Positions 1 to 11,349 of a stretch of 64,000 nucleotides of DNA are shown piece by piece. Each line of letters begins with the position of its first letter. The stretch's first letter is position 1. The DNA comes from Orientallactaga sibirica (Eukaryota > Chordata > Mammalia > Rodentia > Dipodidae): the NCBI GenBank assembly GCA_036365145.1, contig JAEOAD010000034.1, forward strand, positions 14,227,501 through 14,291,500. Reading direction: 5' to 3'. Made by a program: the position numbers and the translations under genes. Under the pieces are notes generated by a model. That model made no database searches and had not been told where the DNA came from. It saw only the letters and a program-made list of their open reading frames with translations.

Positions 1-268
1 TCTTAAAATCTTGGATGTGGGAAGTGTTGCATTGCATGGGAAAGGGACCATTGCAGATGGGATTAAATTAAACATCTTCATAATGTTGTGAGTTTTAAGA
101 GCACAATGGAGCCTTTCTTAGTCCTGGATGAGTTTACCTTAGGGGTTAGAGGGCCAGCCACTTAAGGGTCACCAAAACTCCCCAAGCCAGTGGCTCTGAA
201 CTTTATGAGAATTACAGATTTGGCAGAAGAACAAGTTAAACAAGGGTTCGTTAGAAAATAATATGACC

Positions 269-500
269 AGGCTGGAGAGATGGCTCAGCAGTTTAAGTTC
301 TTACCTGCAAAGCCTAGCGACCTGGGTTCAATTCCTGAGTACCCACATAAAGCAAGATGCACAAAGTGGTACATGCATCTGGAGTTCATTTGGAGTAGCC
401 ACAGGCCCTGGTGTGCCCACACTCACTTATTCATTCATTCATTCTCTCCCTCTCTCTCTCTCTCCTTACAAATAAATAAATAGTAAAAATATTTTTTAAA
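269..500 (+). mobile_element. B2-like SINE
   Basis: Head gctggagagatggctcagcag, middle gatgcacaaagtgg and catctggagttc, a CT-rich run, then aaataaataaatag tail. Confidence 0.85.
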
Positions 501-521
501 TAGAAAAGAATGTAATCACTG

Positions 522-600
522 AATATGGGGGTGCACACCTTTGATCCCAGCACTTGGTAGGCAGAGGTAAGAGTATCACGATTGTTGCAGAAATTCTCTA
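522..600 (+). mobile_element. B1-like SINE, 5' fragment
   Basis: gggggtgcacacctttgatcc and agcacttggtaggcagagg match the left part of B1; truncated after about 70 bp. Confidence 0.7.
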
Positions 601-690
601 GAAAGAGCACTCCAACATCAGTATGAGAGCAAGTAGAGGAGCTTGAGATAGCTCTCCAAAAAAGCTCTAAGCCTGAGCTGAGATTTTATT

Positions 691-961
691 TCCACTTTCT
701 TTTTTTGGGGTGGGGGGGGAGTCACAGAGAGAAACAGAGAGAAAGGGGGAGGAAGACAGATAGAGATGGGCGTGCCAGCAGCCTCTCAGCTGCTGTGAAT
801 GAAATTCAGATGCGTGTACCCCCTTGTGGTCAAGTGCGGCATTGCACCCATTTGCATCTGGCTAAACGTGGGACCTGGAGATTGGAACCGCTGGAGATTG
901 GAACCAGTGTTCTTAGGCTTAGCAGGCAGGCGCCTTAACCGCTAAGCCATCTCTCCAGCCC
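691..961 (-). mobile_element. B2-like SINE with an internal short duplication
   Basis: Ends ccgctaagccatctctccag, the reverse complement of the SINE head. A 14-bp piece, ctggagattggaac, occurs twice in a row (873-906). Confidence 0.85.
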
Positions 962-997
962 TATTTCCACTTTTTAAGATATTATATACATATATAT

Positions 998-1122
998 TTT
1001 TTTCTTTTTGGTTTTTCGAGGTACGGTCTCACTCTTGCCCAAGCTGACCTGGAATTCACTATATCTCAGGGTGGCCTTGAACTCACAGCAATCCTCCTAC
1101 CTCTGCCTCCCGAGTGCAGGAG
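998..1122 (-). mobile_element. B1-like SINE
   Basis: ggtttttcgaggtacggtctc through cctctgcctcccgagtgcag, reverse of the B1 3' to middle part; truncated. Confidence 0.85.
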
Positions 1123-1369
1123 TGTAGTTTTCATAGTGGAAATTTGCATATCGATCATTTCTGTACTCAGGCCACCCTAACAATGAATTCCATTGTACCT
1201 TGTTTTAACTGTCTTTCCTTCTTATCAACCCTCTGGGCCCTTTTCTGGACAGTTTTCTTTTTGGGATTTTTCCATCTGTTGACAAAGATAAATTTAGCTC
1301 CTTGGCAATTGACACTTACAGTAACTCAGTGAATCCGTTCAAATTTTAGCTTCTTTTCTACCACACTAT

Positions 1370-1545
1370 GAGTTCAAGGCCAGCCTGGAACTACAGAGTG
1401 AGTTCCAGGTCAACCTGGGCTAGGGTAAGACCTCCCCCTGCAAAAAAAAAAAAAAAAAGGAGGAGGAGGAGGAGGAGGAGGAAGCGGAAAGAAAAAAGAA
1501 AGAAAAAGAAAAGAAAAAGGCGAAAGTAAATCAGAAGAGCTCCCC
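1370..1545 (+). mobile_element. B1-like SINE 3' half with poly(A) and GGA/GAAA tail
   Basis: gagttcaaggccagcctgg to agggtaagacc, then A16 and (GGA)n/(GAAA)n from about 1441 to 1530. Confidence 0.8.
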
Positions 1546-2039
1546 TGCTAGGAGAGGGTCCTTGCTTGATGTGGGTAGTCACCTAGTGATTTGGATCATG
1601 GCTTTTTATACCCTTGGGGTGTAAATTAGGTGTTAAGTTGGGGTGGATTGGTTTGGCTCCTCTGAGGCTTCTGGTAGGCTGATGAACTCTGTATGTGTGG
1701 GCCAGCTGGCCTCCAAGGGAGTCAACGAGTCGGGGTTTTTGACCTTTGGTGGGCCATTTTTGGGCCTTTCAGTTCTAGGACTCTGTTCTCTGCGTTCATC
1801 AGCTCTGTGGAAATAGAGTGTCTGCTTCTTCCCCTTGGGCCTGTAACTAGTTGCCTGCAAACATAGGACCTACTTTATTGCTAATCCTTATCAATATGAG
1901 AGCTTCCTGGATAAGCCAGGAGGTTCCATGTCATCGCATGGTGTCAGAAGGGCCCCAAGACAGAGAAAGCTAAGTAATTACAGAAGCAGAAAGAGGTGAC
2001 AATGGTGACTCTGTAGCTAGGAAAATGCATTTTGACAAT

Positions 2040-2165
2040 GTAAAGAGAAGCCTTGAGGGCTCCATGGTTAAAGGCACTTACATGCCAAGCCCAATGGCCT
2101 GGATTTGATACCCTAGAACCCACATAAAGCCAGATGCACAAAGTGGCACATGCATCAGGAGATGT
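2040..2165 (+). mobile_element. B2-like SINE, truncated and diverged
   Basis: ggttaaaggcacttacatgcc, then aagccagatgcacaaagtgg; ends at gcatcaggag before the CT-rich part. Confidence 0.75.
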
Positions 2166-2238
2166 TCCAGGAACCTAAAATGTCTACCAGGTTTGGAAAG
2201 TTTATAAAAGAAATTATTTATGTCATTAGCATTTCATA

Positions 2239-2526
2239 TATGCACGTATGTGCACATGGGTGTAAAGGCCAGTGGACAACCTTATGTGGTGTTCCTCGAG
2301 CACCACCCACCTTTTATGATACAGGGTCTCACTTTCTTAGAACTCACCATATAAGATAGATTCACAGGATACTGAGCCCAAGCTTGTCTTAGCCTCTCCT
2401 GCACTGGGATTACCAGCATGCACCATCATGTCCCACTTTTTTTTTAACGTGGCTTCTAGGGAACAAACTAGGTCCTTCTGCTTGCAAGGCAAGCATTTTA
2501 CTCACTGAGATATCTCTCCAGACCCT
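2239..2526 (-). mobile_element. Composite B4/RSINE-type SINE
   Basis: Starts in an alternating purine-pyrimidine stretch, has a B1-like middle (acagggtctcactttc, actgggattaccagcatgc) and ends in a tRNA-like head complement (cactgagatatctctccag). Diverged. Confidence 0.6.
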
Positions 2527-2538
2527 TCATTAACTTTC

Positions 2539-2540
<2 letters not shown>

Positions 2541-2590
<50 letters not shown>

Positions 2591-2592
2591 TT
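2541..2592. repeat. (ATT)n microsatellite
   Basis: About 17 units of ATT that form the 5' edge (poly(A)-tail complement) of the adjacent minus-strand B1. Confidence 0.95.
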
Positions 2593-2736
2593 GGTTTTTC
2601 TAGGTAGGATCTCACTCTAGCTCAGGCTGACCTGTAATTCACTATGTAGTTTCAGGGTGGCCTCGAACTCATGGTGATCCTCCTGCCTCTGCCTCCCAAG
2701 TGCTAGGAATAAAGGCGTGCACCACCACGCCTGGCC
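2593..2736 (-). mobile_element. B1-like SINE, near full length
   Basis: ggtttttctaggtaggatctc to caccaccacgcctggcc. Confidence 0.9.
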
Positions 2737-2820
2737 TCATTAATATCTTTATATGGATAACATGATAAAATGATTTTAAAAATTGGAATAAATTAAATTA
2801 AATAGATATTTATTGTTTGT

Positions 2821-3207
2821 AGTAGACAGTTTCATGTTGCTAAGATGAACATGCAACCAGACAGTGTTTATGGGAGGAAGGAATTTATTTCAAGTTTACA
2901 GATTCGGGGAAGTTCCATTAAATGGAGGAAGAAGCGGGTTCCCATTCATAAATCCAAGCCGAGAGAGAAAACCACCACCATCCAGCAGACACCGAAAGGC
3001 AGCAGCATCTGAGACCCCACCAGAGCTCACATCTCTCTCCACACCTTGGGGCTGGAGTTCAGACCCACCCCCAAACACACCTTTGGGGTGGACTCCAGGA
3101 CCTGCCCCCAGTGACACATCCTCCAGCCATGCTGCTGGACACCCAAGTTCCAGTCTTTAATAACATGCCTGCGTCTATGGAGGACATACATTCAAACTAC
3201 CACCCTG
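2821..3207 (-). mobile_element. Rodent interspersed repeat of about 350 bp, class not assigned (copy 1 of 3)
   Basis: The reverse complement of this stretch aligns with 8071-8436 and 9571-9913: all begin tggt(a/g)gtttga(a/t) and end with aataaa..cctt..cc and ctgctcttggt or similar. Possibly derived from a LINE-1 3' end or an old DNA transposon. Confidence 0.6.
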
Positions 3208-3856
3208 TGATTCCTAGAAAGTTTGGACCTGCACCTGTAGTTCACATTATCCTGTGACTAAACAGCACTATTGGGCCTTTTTTATGGCCTTGGCTAGAGG
3301 GAATAGGCCACTCACTTCATGAAACCTGCAGCGAACTCTATGGAGCTGAGGATGGGAATCCCCCACACTCCTGTGAGTGCATGCACACACCCTGCAAGTG
3401 GGGAGCCCTGGTGGTGGTCTCTCCCCACTCCCAGCTCCTCTGGACCAGCCCGTGTTCCTACAAGACATGACCGTTATTTTTAGCATTTGCTGCCTCAACA
3501 CAGCTGGCTCGGAAGCTTTTCTGGGTGTGAGCCAGCCTCGACCGCTATCTTCCTGCCAATGGGGGTCTCAGGAGAAAGATTGTGAGCAAGCTCCCTACCT
3601 CCCTGACAAGGAAAGGATCATAGTGCACATGCTTTTAGATGAGGAAACCAAGGCAAAGTGGTATCTGCAAGCTTGGAGGTGGCCAAGCCGAGTCTTAGAA
3701 GCAAGCCACTTAGCCTGAGCCTTCCTCCCAAGGACTAACACTGGGCAGAGCTGGAGTGGTAGAGCCTCCTCACTCAAAGTCAGCCACTGTGGGGTCCCAT
3801 ACAGGCTTTCTTTGGAGGCATTTTGTGCTTTGGAAAGCTTTTGTTTTGCCTCTTCT
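3208..3856. other. Non-repetitive intergenic DNA, nothing recognised
   Basis: A 113-codon open frame (3377-3718) has no recognisable domain and no splice or conservation support. Confidence 0.6.
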
Positions 3857-3933
3857 CAGTGCTAGGGATCAAACTCAGGGCTTCTGGGATACCGAGTGGT
3901 ACTTGCCCTCTCATTGAGCTATACCATCAGCCA
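3857..3933 (-). mobile_element. ID-like SINE
   Basis: gctagggatcaaactcaggg and cattgagctataccatcagcc are the complement of a tRNA-Ala-type ID head. Confidence 0.6.
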
Positions 3934-4062
3934 TAGGAAAGCATTCTGAGGAAGACAGGAGCAAGCAAGCAATTTGAAGGAGGTAGGTAGCTTAACCTTA
4001 GCTTCAGGGACTGTGGCCCAACTGTCCAAATGAAGTAGGTGAGAATTATTTGAGAAAGGTCT

Positions 4063-4208
4063 ATGCCAATTTGGTAGTGCACAGCTGTAATCCCAGCACT
4101 TGGGAGACAGAGATAGGAGGATCACTGGGAGTTTAAAGCCAGTATAGTCTACATAGCAAGGAGGGGTAAGGCTACTTAGCAAGACCCTGTCTCAAAAATA
4201 AATAAATA
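4063..4208 (+). mobile_element. B1-like SINE, diverged
   Basis: gtaatcccagcacttgggag to gcaagaccctgtctcaaaaat, with AAATAAATA tail. Confidence 0.8.
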
Positions 4209-4470
4209 GGGGCTGGAGAGATGGCTTTCCAATTAAGGCACTTGCCTGGGAAGTCTAAGAACCCAGGTTTGATTCCCCAGTATCCACATAAGCCAGATGC
4301 ATAAGGTGGTGCATGCGTCTGGAGTTTGCTTATAGGAGCTGGAGACCCTGAGTGCACCCATTCTCTCCATCTGCCTCCTCTTCTCTATCTCCTCCTCTTC
4401 CCCCTTCTCGCAAATAAAATGGTAAAGAATTAAATAAATTGATCAATAAATAAAATAAAAATAAAGCAGG
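4209..4470 (+). mobile_element. B2-like SINE
   Basis: ggggctggagagatggcttt head directly after the preceding B1 tail; CT-rich region 4352-4410, then aaataaaatgg. Confidence 0.85.
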
Positions 4471-4560
4471 GGCTGGGGAGATGGCTCAGTTTGCAATCCT
4501 GCCAACCCAACATACACATATACATACATATATGCATGCATGCACAAATAAATACAAAAC

Positions 4561-4840
4561 AGGGCTGAGGAGATGGCTCAGTGGATAAAGTGCTTGCCAC
4601 ACAAGCTTAAATACTGGGGTTCTGATGCCAAACAGTAGTGGTGGCCCACCTGTAATCCCAGTGCTCAGGAGGTAAAGACCAGGCAGAAGTCCCCAGGACA
4701 AGCTGGCAAGCTAGTCTAGCCAAATCAGCAACTCCTGGGTTCAAGAGAGAAACTCTACCTCCATAAATAAAGAGGAAGTGATCGAGGAAAACATCCAATG
4801 TCAACTTCTGGCCTGCACACATGCACCCATGCCTATGTGT

Positions 4841-4876
<36 letters not shown>

Positions 4877-4878
4877 CT
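4561..4878 (+). mobile_element. Composite B4/RSINE-type SINE ending in (CA)n
   Basis: tRNA-like head (gggctgaggagatggctcag), a B1-like middle (cacctgtaatcccagtgctc), and a 3' end running into (CA)n at 4841-4875. A fragment of another SINE head lies at 4469-4489. Confidence 0.75.
4841..4875. repeat. (CA)n microsatellite
   Basis: About 17 CA units at the 3' end of the composite SINE. Confidence 0.95.
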
Positions 4879-5031
4879 CTACAAGTACAAACTGCACAGA
4901 AACAAGATTACCTTCTGGTTCAGAATCCAAGCTCAAGAAATCTTTCAGAACTCTCTGGCTTGACCTTCTTGTAGTTTCAGTTTCCTTCACAACTGTCTCC
5001 TACAGCAGTTGGAAGACTAATTAAAATCATG

Positions 5032-5215
5032 GGCATAGGACATAACTCAGTGGCAAGTACTGCTGAGCACTTGCTAAGTACTAGTTAGCCATTGTAGGAC
5101 TAGAGTGGAGCTCAGCGGTACTGAGCTAACCTCGCAGCTACGAGGCCTTACTGTGCTTGCTTATCTAGCAGCTACTAGGCGCTGGGGTCAATCCTCAGCA
5201 ACTGAAAGTGGATAT
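5032..5215 (+). mobile_element. ID-like SINE, probably two degenerate copies
   Basis: ggacataactcagtggcaag and agtggagctcagcggtactg both resemble ID heads; the second ends ggcgctggggtcaatcctcag. Confidence 0.45.
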
Positions 5216-5479
5216 GATCACAGTACATTATATGCATGTATGATATGTCATAATAAAACCCATTATTTTGTACAGTGGAACACAATCCCATTCCCAGTGT
5301 GTGTATGTGCCACAACTTTAAGAGGTTACTGGTGTCGACCTCTTAGTAACACTATTCCATAGATAAGGAAACTAGAGCTTAGAGTAGTGAGGTTACCCTT
5401 CAAAGACACAAAACTAGTGAAGGCAGCCTATGGAAGTGATCAGTAATCGCTTTATTAAGATATTATGGTAAGTTATAAA

Positions 5480-5685
5480 ACTCACTTATGTTATACAATT
5501 CAGTGGCAAGAGATTATTTTCTCACAGTTGCATGAAAATCACTAAATCAACTCCAAACCATCTTCATCTCCCAAAATGAGCCCTATGCCCTCAACAGAAT
5601 CCTCCCACGTTCAGCCAACCTCAGTCTTGGGGAGCTATCAGTCTGCTTTCTGACTCTATCAATTTGCCTATTCTAAACATTCTTT
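5480..5685 (+). mobile_element. Old LINE-1 (L1M-type) 3' UTR, left part
   Basis: Resembles the ancestral mammalian L1M 3' UTR (tacaattcagtggcaag; ctgactctatcaatttgcct). It continues at 6979 after an insertion. Confidence 0.5.
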
Positions 5686-6787
5686 TAAAAAAAAAAAAAA
5701 ACAACTTTCATTGAGAACTTCCATAAATTTAAACAAGATTCCATGATCATAATCCCCTCCCAGCACCTTCCCTTTTCTCTTCCCAAGTCCTCCCCTCACT
5801 GACTCCCTTCTGCTTTCCAAGTAGTCTCTCTTTTATTTTGATGTCATCATTTTTTCCTCCTATTATTCAGGTCTTGTGTAGGTATCCTGAGCAACTGTGA
5901 GGTCATGAATATCAAGGCCATTTTGTGGCTGAAGGACAGTATTGTAAGCACTCCTCCCCTTCCTTTGGCTCTTACATTCTTTCTGCCACCTCTTCCACAA
6001 TGGTCCCTGAGCCTTGGAGAGTGTGAAAGAGATGTCTCATTTAGTGCTGAACACTCCACTGTCACTTCTCAGAACTTTGGTGAGTTTTGAGTCAACCCAG
6101 TGGTCATACTGCCATCTGCAAAAGAGAAGTTTCTCTAACCAAAAGTGAGAGTAGCATTAATATATGGGCATAAACAAGTGTTTAGAGGGCAGTTTGATGG
6201 GCATAGTATATCCAGTTAGCCAGACAACAGTAGCAGTTTCCCCCTCTAGGGCTTTTGACCTCCTCAGCCATTTGTCTTGGCTCTTGACTAGGTTTTCAGT
6301 ACCAGGCAGGAATTTCCTTCCATGGAGTGGGCCTTAAATCCAATCAGAGAGCAGTTGGTTTCCCCCCAAACAGACAAGCTACTATTTTCACCAAATGGAA
6401 CATTTGGCCTGGCTGGCTGGCTAGCATGAAGCTTGCAGGATTCACTTTTGATGAAGACCGTTGATGACTTTTCTCCTCCAACAGGCTGCAGAGCTCTTTC
6501 CAGCATCATGACAGCTAGTGAACAGTGAGGAGGCTTCTAGCTCAGCTCCAACTTGATTTCTCAATGTCCTTAAGCCCAAGTATGTGGAGTCTTCAGCAGT
6601 ATGGTCTCACCATCTAGATCTAGTGGGCAACCAAGAGCCTTGGCAATAGCTGGTAATGTAATCAGGAGCCTCCCTGGCCAACAGCGCTCTAGAAGGTATC
6701 CCACCCCGGCACTGAAATATTTCTAATAACAATCTATGGTTTCTGAGTCCTACATTATCCACTTCTACAAAGATCTATGTTCAAACT
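5686..6787. mobile_element. Rodent LINE-1-derived segment inserted into the L1M piece
   Basis: Starts at an A-rich tract. Blocks such as ccatggagtgggccttaaatc and ggtccctgagccttgg recur, from memory, in rodent LINE-1-associated sequence. It has no long open frame. It is flanked by aacattcttt (5676-5685) and gaacatgcttt (6788-6798), a plausible target duplication. Confidence 0.45.
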
Positions 6788-6798
6788 GAACATGCTTT

Positions 6799-6976
6799 AA
6801 AAAATATTTTATTTATTATTTTAGAGAGACTGAAAAAATGGGCATGCCAACAAACAAACTCCACTTGCATAGGCCACATGGTGTGGCTGGCTTTTCATGG
6901 GTACTGGGGAATTAAACCTAGGCTACCAGGCTTTGCCAGCAAGCACCTTTAACCAATGAGCTATCTCTCCATCCCC
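6799..6976 (-). mobile_element. B2-like SINE with target-site duplication
   Basis: aaatattttatttatt to gagctatctctccatccc. It is flanked by ctgaacatgcttt (6786-6798) and ctgaacattcttt (6977-6988). Confidence 0.85.
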
Positions 6977-6978
6977 TG

Positions 6979-7264
6979 AACATTCTTTCACTTAAATGAT
7001 ATTATCAAAGATTCATGCATGCTACAGCATGTTCATAGTTCCTTTTTATTGTTGAAGAATAACCCACTAAATGTATATACCTCATTTATGTATCCTGCGA
7101 TTCATTACATTTCTCATTCCTGGTCATTTGGGCTATATCCACCTTTTGGCTAGTATGAATAATGCAACTATGACTATTTGTGTGCCAGCCCTGTATAGAC
7201 ATCTATTTTCAGTTTTCTTGAGTATATTCCTAGGAATAGAATTTCTGGTCACTTGATAACATCG
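6979..7264 (+). mobile_element. Old LINE-1 (L1M-type) 3' UTR, right part
   Basis: tttattgttgaagaataac, gaataatgcaactatgac and cctaggaatagaatttctgg match the L1M 3' UTR pattern and resume the sequence interrupted at 5685. Confidence 0.5.
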
Positions 7265-7649
7265 TATAAACCATTGAGCAGCAGCTCAATGTCACCAGCA
7301 GGACCAAGGTATTCCCACACACTCTCTCTCTTTCTCTTCTGAGCAGTTGTGAGATAAATGCAAAGAAATCAACATGAATCATGCCCCTTGCTCCCTTCAA
7401 AGGAGAATGGAGATAAATGTTATTTCAAGTGCTTTAGGGCCTTCATTGTGTTCCTTGACTGTAAAATGGCATCACAGCTATGGAACTTATGAGGTCAGTA
7501 TGAAGGTTCAGTGAATTAAGCCACATGAAGCTCTTAACACCAGGTCTGGCTCAGGAAACAGTAAATTTTAGTCGTTGTTGTTACTTCATTCCCTCCCAAG
7601 CACACAGTGTCTAAAACAGTAGTCATCCGGTAAATGTATATGTGCAGTT

Positions 7650-7725
7650 GTTTGGTGCTTGAGGTGGAACTCAGGGCCTCACATGTGCTAAACACATTGT
7701 ACCACTGACCTGCACCACCAACCTC
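7650..7725 (-). mobile_element. ID-like SINE
   Basis: gaggtggaactcagggcctc and gtaccactgacctgcacc are the complement of an ID head. Confidence 0.5.
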
Positions 7726-7767
7726 TCCATAAATGTTTAATGACTGATGAAACAAACAATAGTAATG

Positions 7768-7985
7768 CCTGGAGAAATAGCTCAGTGATTAAGGCACTTG
7801 CCAGCAAAGCCTAATGACCCAAGTTCAGTTCCCCAGTACCCAAGTAAAGCCACATGTATAAGGTGGTGCATGCATCTGGAATTTGTTTGCAGTGGCTGGA
7901 GGCCCTAGAGTGCCCATTCTTCTCTGTCTCTTCCCTCTATCTTTCTCTGCTTATAAATAAATAAATAAAAATATTTTTAAAAAAG
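7768..7985 (+). mobile_element. B2-like SINE
   Basis: tgcctggagaaatagctcag head, catgcatctggaatttgttt, tail aaataaataaataaaaat. An imperfect aaacaata direct repeat flanks it (7752 and 7986). Confidence 0.88.
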
Positions 7986-8070
7986 AAACAATAGTAAGTA
8001 ACACTACAGGTTGGTATGTGTAGCCCTGTTTTTGAAACCTGCAAACTGATGACAAGAATGCTTAGGGGAC

Positions 8071-8436
8071 TGTGGTAGTTTGAATAGATGGCCTCCAATA
8101 TATTCAGTGTTTGATTAGTTTGTAGTTGGCATCTGCAGCCACCTGGCTGGAGGCAGTGCCACTGGGCGGATCTTAAAGTGTGGTGGTTGAGATGCCATTG
8201 TAAAGATATGCAAAGTGTGCCTAGCTGGAGTTCCTGAGGTATGTATGCTGTGCTGTGTTGGCTTTTGGCTCTCTCTCTCTGGCTCTCTCTTTTCCCTGGT
8301 TGTGTAAGAGCAGGCCAGCTTCTCCTGCCGTTATGGAACTTCCCCCGGATCTGTAAGCTACAATAAATATCCCTTCCTCCATAACTGTGCCTGGTCTGGA
8401 AGTTCATCTCAGAAAACCTGAAGCTGTCTGCTACAG
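8071..8436 (+). mobile_element. Rodent interspersed repeat of about 350 bp (copy 2 of 3)
   Basis: tgtggtagtttgaatagatgg to aagctgtctgctacag, with a (TC)n stretch at 8270-8290. Confidence 0.6.
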
Positions 8437-8479
8437 GGACATTCTCAAGATTAAATTATTATATTAAGAGGCTGTGAAA

Positions 8480-8629
8480 AACAAACTGGGAATGGTAATG
8501 CATGCCTTTCACCCTAGCACTTGGGAGATTAAGGCAGGATGATCAGTGTAAGTTCAAGACCAACCTGGGGCTACAGGATGAGTTCCAGGTCAGCCTGAGC
8601 TAGAGTGAGACCCTACCTTATAAAAAAAG
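8480..8629 (+). mobile_element. B1-like SINE
   Basis: tggtaatgcatgcctttcac to agagtgagaccctacc, A-rich tail. Confidence 0.85.
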
Positions 8630-8844
8630 GCAGGGGGAGGTCTGTGAAACAAACCCAGGTGCCTCTGTTTCTGTACAAGATTCCCCTGACCAACCACTTC
8701 CTAAGTCCTGCCTCAGCACCATACTGCCCATCTCAGGCCAAGTCACAGCCTCCAGGCCATCTGCTTGGTTTGTGCTGCTTCCTTCCATCTCTTGCACATC
8801 ACAGTAGCCTGAGGATATAGAAATTTCATCCTTTTGCTCATTTA

Positions 8845-9190
8845 ATGTTATGAGCCAATCTGGCTAGGCAGTGGTCTCATTACTCAATAGTCACTGGGTG
8901 TTGCTAAGTGATCTGATGGAGGAATTAACATTTATTATCAGTTGACTTTAATAAAGAGAACTTTCCTAGTTGGTCTGTGAACAGACACTAAGAACTGAGG
9001 TTTTCCTGGAGAAGAAGGTCCACCTGGGGACTGGAACATCAGTTCCCGCCTGAGAGTCCCAGAAGTCATGCCTACCATCTGCCCTGGACGGGGGGGGGGA
9101 GGGGGGGGGGAGGGTGGCGGGTGTCAGACTGCTCTCACCGGACCTCACAATCAAATGGTTTCCTTACAATAAGTCAATCTAATGGATTCA
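8845..9190. other. Intergenic DNA with a G-rich tract
   Basis: Contains a nearly uninterrupted G run broken by single A residues (9090-9112). The left half resembles an old interspersed repeat that I cannot classify. Confidence 0.4.
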
Positions 9191-9351
9191 GTCTAGAAGA
9201 CTGATTTTCAGCTTCACACAATCCTGTTTCTAAATGTGAATTCGTATTAAAATGTAAAAAATATGTAATTCTAACAATATGTGTGTGGCTGTGTATGCAT
9301 GTGTGTGAAGGCCGTAGGTTCACAACAGTTGTCTTCTAGAGTTTTGTACTT

Positions 9352-9557
9352 TTTAAAAATATTTTTTTAATTTATTTGAGACAGAGGCAGGGGCGGAGAG
9401 AATGGGCATGCCAGGGCCTCCAGCCACTGCAAATGAACTCTGGATGCATGCACCCCCTTGTGCATCCAGCTTACATGGGTCCTGGAGGGTTGAACCAGGA
9501 TCCTTTGGCTTTGCAGGCAAATGTCTTAACCACTAAGCCGTCTCTCCAGCTCTGAGT
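9352..9557 (-). mobile_element. B2-like SINE
   Basis: ttttttaatttatttgagac to ctaagccgtctctccagctc. Confidence 0.9.
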
Positions 9558-9570
9558 TTCCTACATTTTT

Positions 9571-9913
9571 GTGGTGGTTTGATTCAGGTGTCCCCCCAAA
9601 AATTAGTGTTCTGAACACTCAGTTCCCAGGTGATGGAGATTTGGGAATTAACACCTCCTGGAGACAGTCTATTATTGAGGGCTGGCTTATGGGTATTATA
9701 GCCAGTTTCCCCTTGCCAGTGATTGGCATACTCTCCTGCTGATGTTGTCCATCTGATGTTGGCCAAGGGGTGATGTCCACCCTCTGCTCATACCATCATT
9801 ACCTCTTGCCATCATGGAACTTCCCCTCAAGTCTGTAAGGCAAAATAACCTTTTTTTCCACAATCTGCTCTTGGTCGGGTGGTTTCTACCAGCAATGTGA
9901 ACCTGACTGCAAC
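9571..9913 (+). mobile_element. Rodent interspersed repeat of about 350 bp (copy 3 of 3)
   Basis: gtggtggtttgattcaggtg to caatgtgaacctgactgcaac. Confidence 0.6.
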
Positions 9914-9925
9914 ATTTTTTCTCTT

Positions 9926-10276
9926 TGTATGTGTATATGTGGTGTGTGTGTATATACAGTTGATGTATGTAGACACACCATGTATATGTAGGTTCACATG
10001 CGTGTGGAAGCCAGAGGTTGAAGTCAAGTGTCTTCCTTGATCTCTTTCCACTTTATTTACTGAGACAAGGTCTCTCCCAAAACCCAGAACTTGTCTATTC
10101 TCCAGTTTAATCTAGACAGCTTAACCTGGAAATACCATTTCTGCCTCCTGGACTCTAGAATTACAGGTAGGCTGCCACACTAGCCCAGCATTTAGGTGGG
10201 ATCTGGGGATCAGAACTCAGGACCCATCACTTGTACAGCAAGCATTTTATCCACTGAGCCATCTTCCCAAGCCCTC
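9926..10276 (-). mobile_element. Composite B4/RSINE-type SINE
   Basis: GT-rich edge, ctgagacaaggtctctccc B1-like middle, and ccactgagccatcttcccaag tRNA-head complement. Confidence 0.65.
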
Positions 10277-10309
10277 AAGGTGCATTTTGTGGTAAGAAAA
10301 ATGTGCCTC

Positions 10310-10540
10310 GGGGCTGGAGAAATGGCTTAGTGGTTAAGGTGCTTGCCTGCAAGGACAAAGGACCCAGGTTCAATTCCCCAGGACCCACGTAAGCCAGATG
10401 CACAAGGTGGCACTTGCATCTGGAGTTCGTTTGCAGTGGCTAGAGGCCCTGGTGTGCCCATTCTCTCCTCTCTCTTTCTCTCTACTTGCCTATTTCTGTA
10501 TCACTCTCTCAAATAAATAAATAAAATATTTTTTAAATGT
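10310..10540 (+). mobile_element. B2-like SINE, near full length
   Basis: ggggctggagaaatggcttag to aaataaataaataaaatattt. Confidence 0.92.
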
Positions 10541-11212
10541 ACCTCAAGAAAGCCATTCAAATAATTCTTTTAAGGTCCCATCTAGCTATCACATAAATAC
10601 AGCATGAAAAGCACAGACTCCTGTTGAAGGTGGTCATCACGTTCCCTCAATCCCTGGGCACCAGGAGGGGAAGGACAGGGAAAGGCTTAGTGTTGGCGTC
10701 TGTCCTTTGTTTCCATTCCTTACCTTATGGGTTCTGGTAACTGGAATATCAAGGAGGAAAATCAATTGTCTGGAGGGCTAGAGTAGGTCTGGAGGTCAGA
10801 GACTCCCTCTTTCTAGGGCTTACATGAAAAGAACCCTGGATCAGGAGTTCTTCTTCCTGCATAACAATCTTACTGTCTGGAAAATACACATCACCAGCCC
10901 TGAGCCCCATTCTATCTTGGGCAAAGTTGGAGCCCCCAACCAGTGGGATGGCTGAGAGAAGGGTAGGATTATAAGCAGCATAAAGAAAAAGGTTATTGTC
11001 TATAGAGGGTCCCCAGGAGTGTCAGCTAAAGCTGGTGTGTGGCTATCTTGAAGAAGCTAAAAGTTAAAGCCTTCTTCATTCGGTGCTTATTTGGTATTCA
11101 TTCATCACTTCCTCCTGATGCTTCCTGGGAGCCCTGCACAATGGTACATTGTCAAGGCCACAGTGGGCGGGGGGACATTTCAGTGCACAGGATGAAGAGA
11201 TAGTAAAAGGTG
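10541..11212. other. Non-repetitive intergenic DNA, nothing recognised
   Basis: No repeat, splice-flanked open frame or RNA gene pattern is visible. Confidence 0.6.
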
Positions 11213-11332
11213 AACTTGGTGGGTTACACCTTTAACCCTAGCACTCGGGAGTCTGAAGCAGGAGGATAGCCTTTAGTTCCACGTCAGCCTGGGCTAGAGT
11301 GAGAACCTGCTTGAAAAGAGAGCAGAGACAGA
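11213..11332 (+). mobile_element. B1-like SINE
   Basis: ggtgggttacacctttaacc to gctagagtgagaacctgc. Its tail has become the pentanucleotide repeat that follows. Confidence 0.8.
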
Positions 11333-11349
11333 GACAGAAACAGAGAGAG

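Noticed and set aside
3377..3718. 113-codon open frame on +
   Set aside because: No homology, no splice signals in a consistent arrangement, and an overlapping minus-strand frame of similar quality.
8071..9913. The two ~350-bp repeats as long terminal repeats of one provirus
   Set aside because: A third copy lies in the opposite orientation at 2821-3207, there is no retroviral coding sequence between them, and the copies are too diverged to be an LTR pair.
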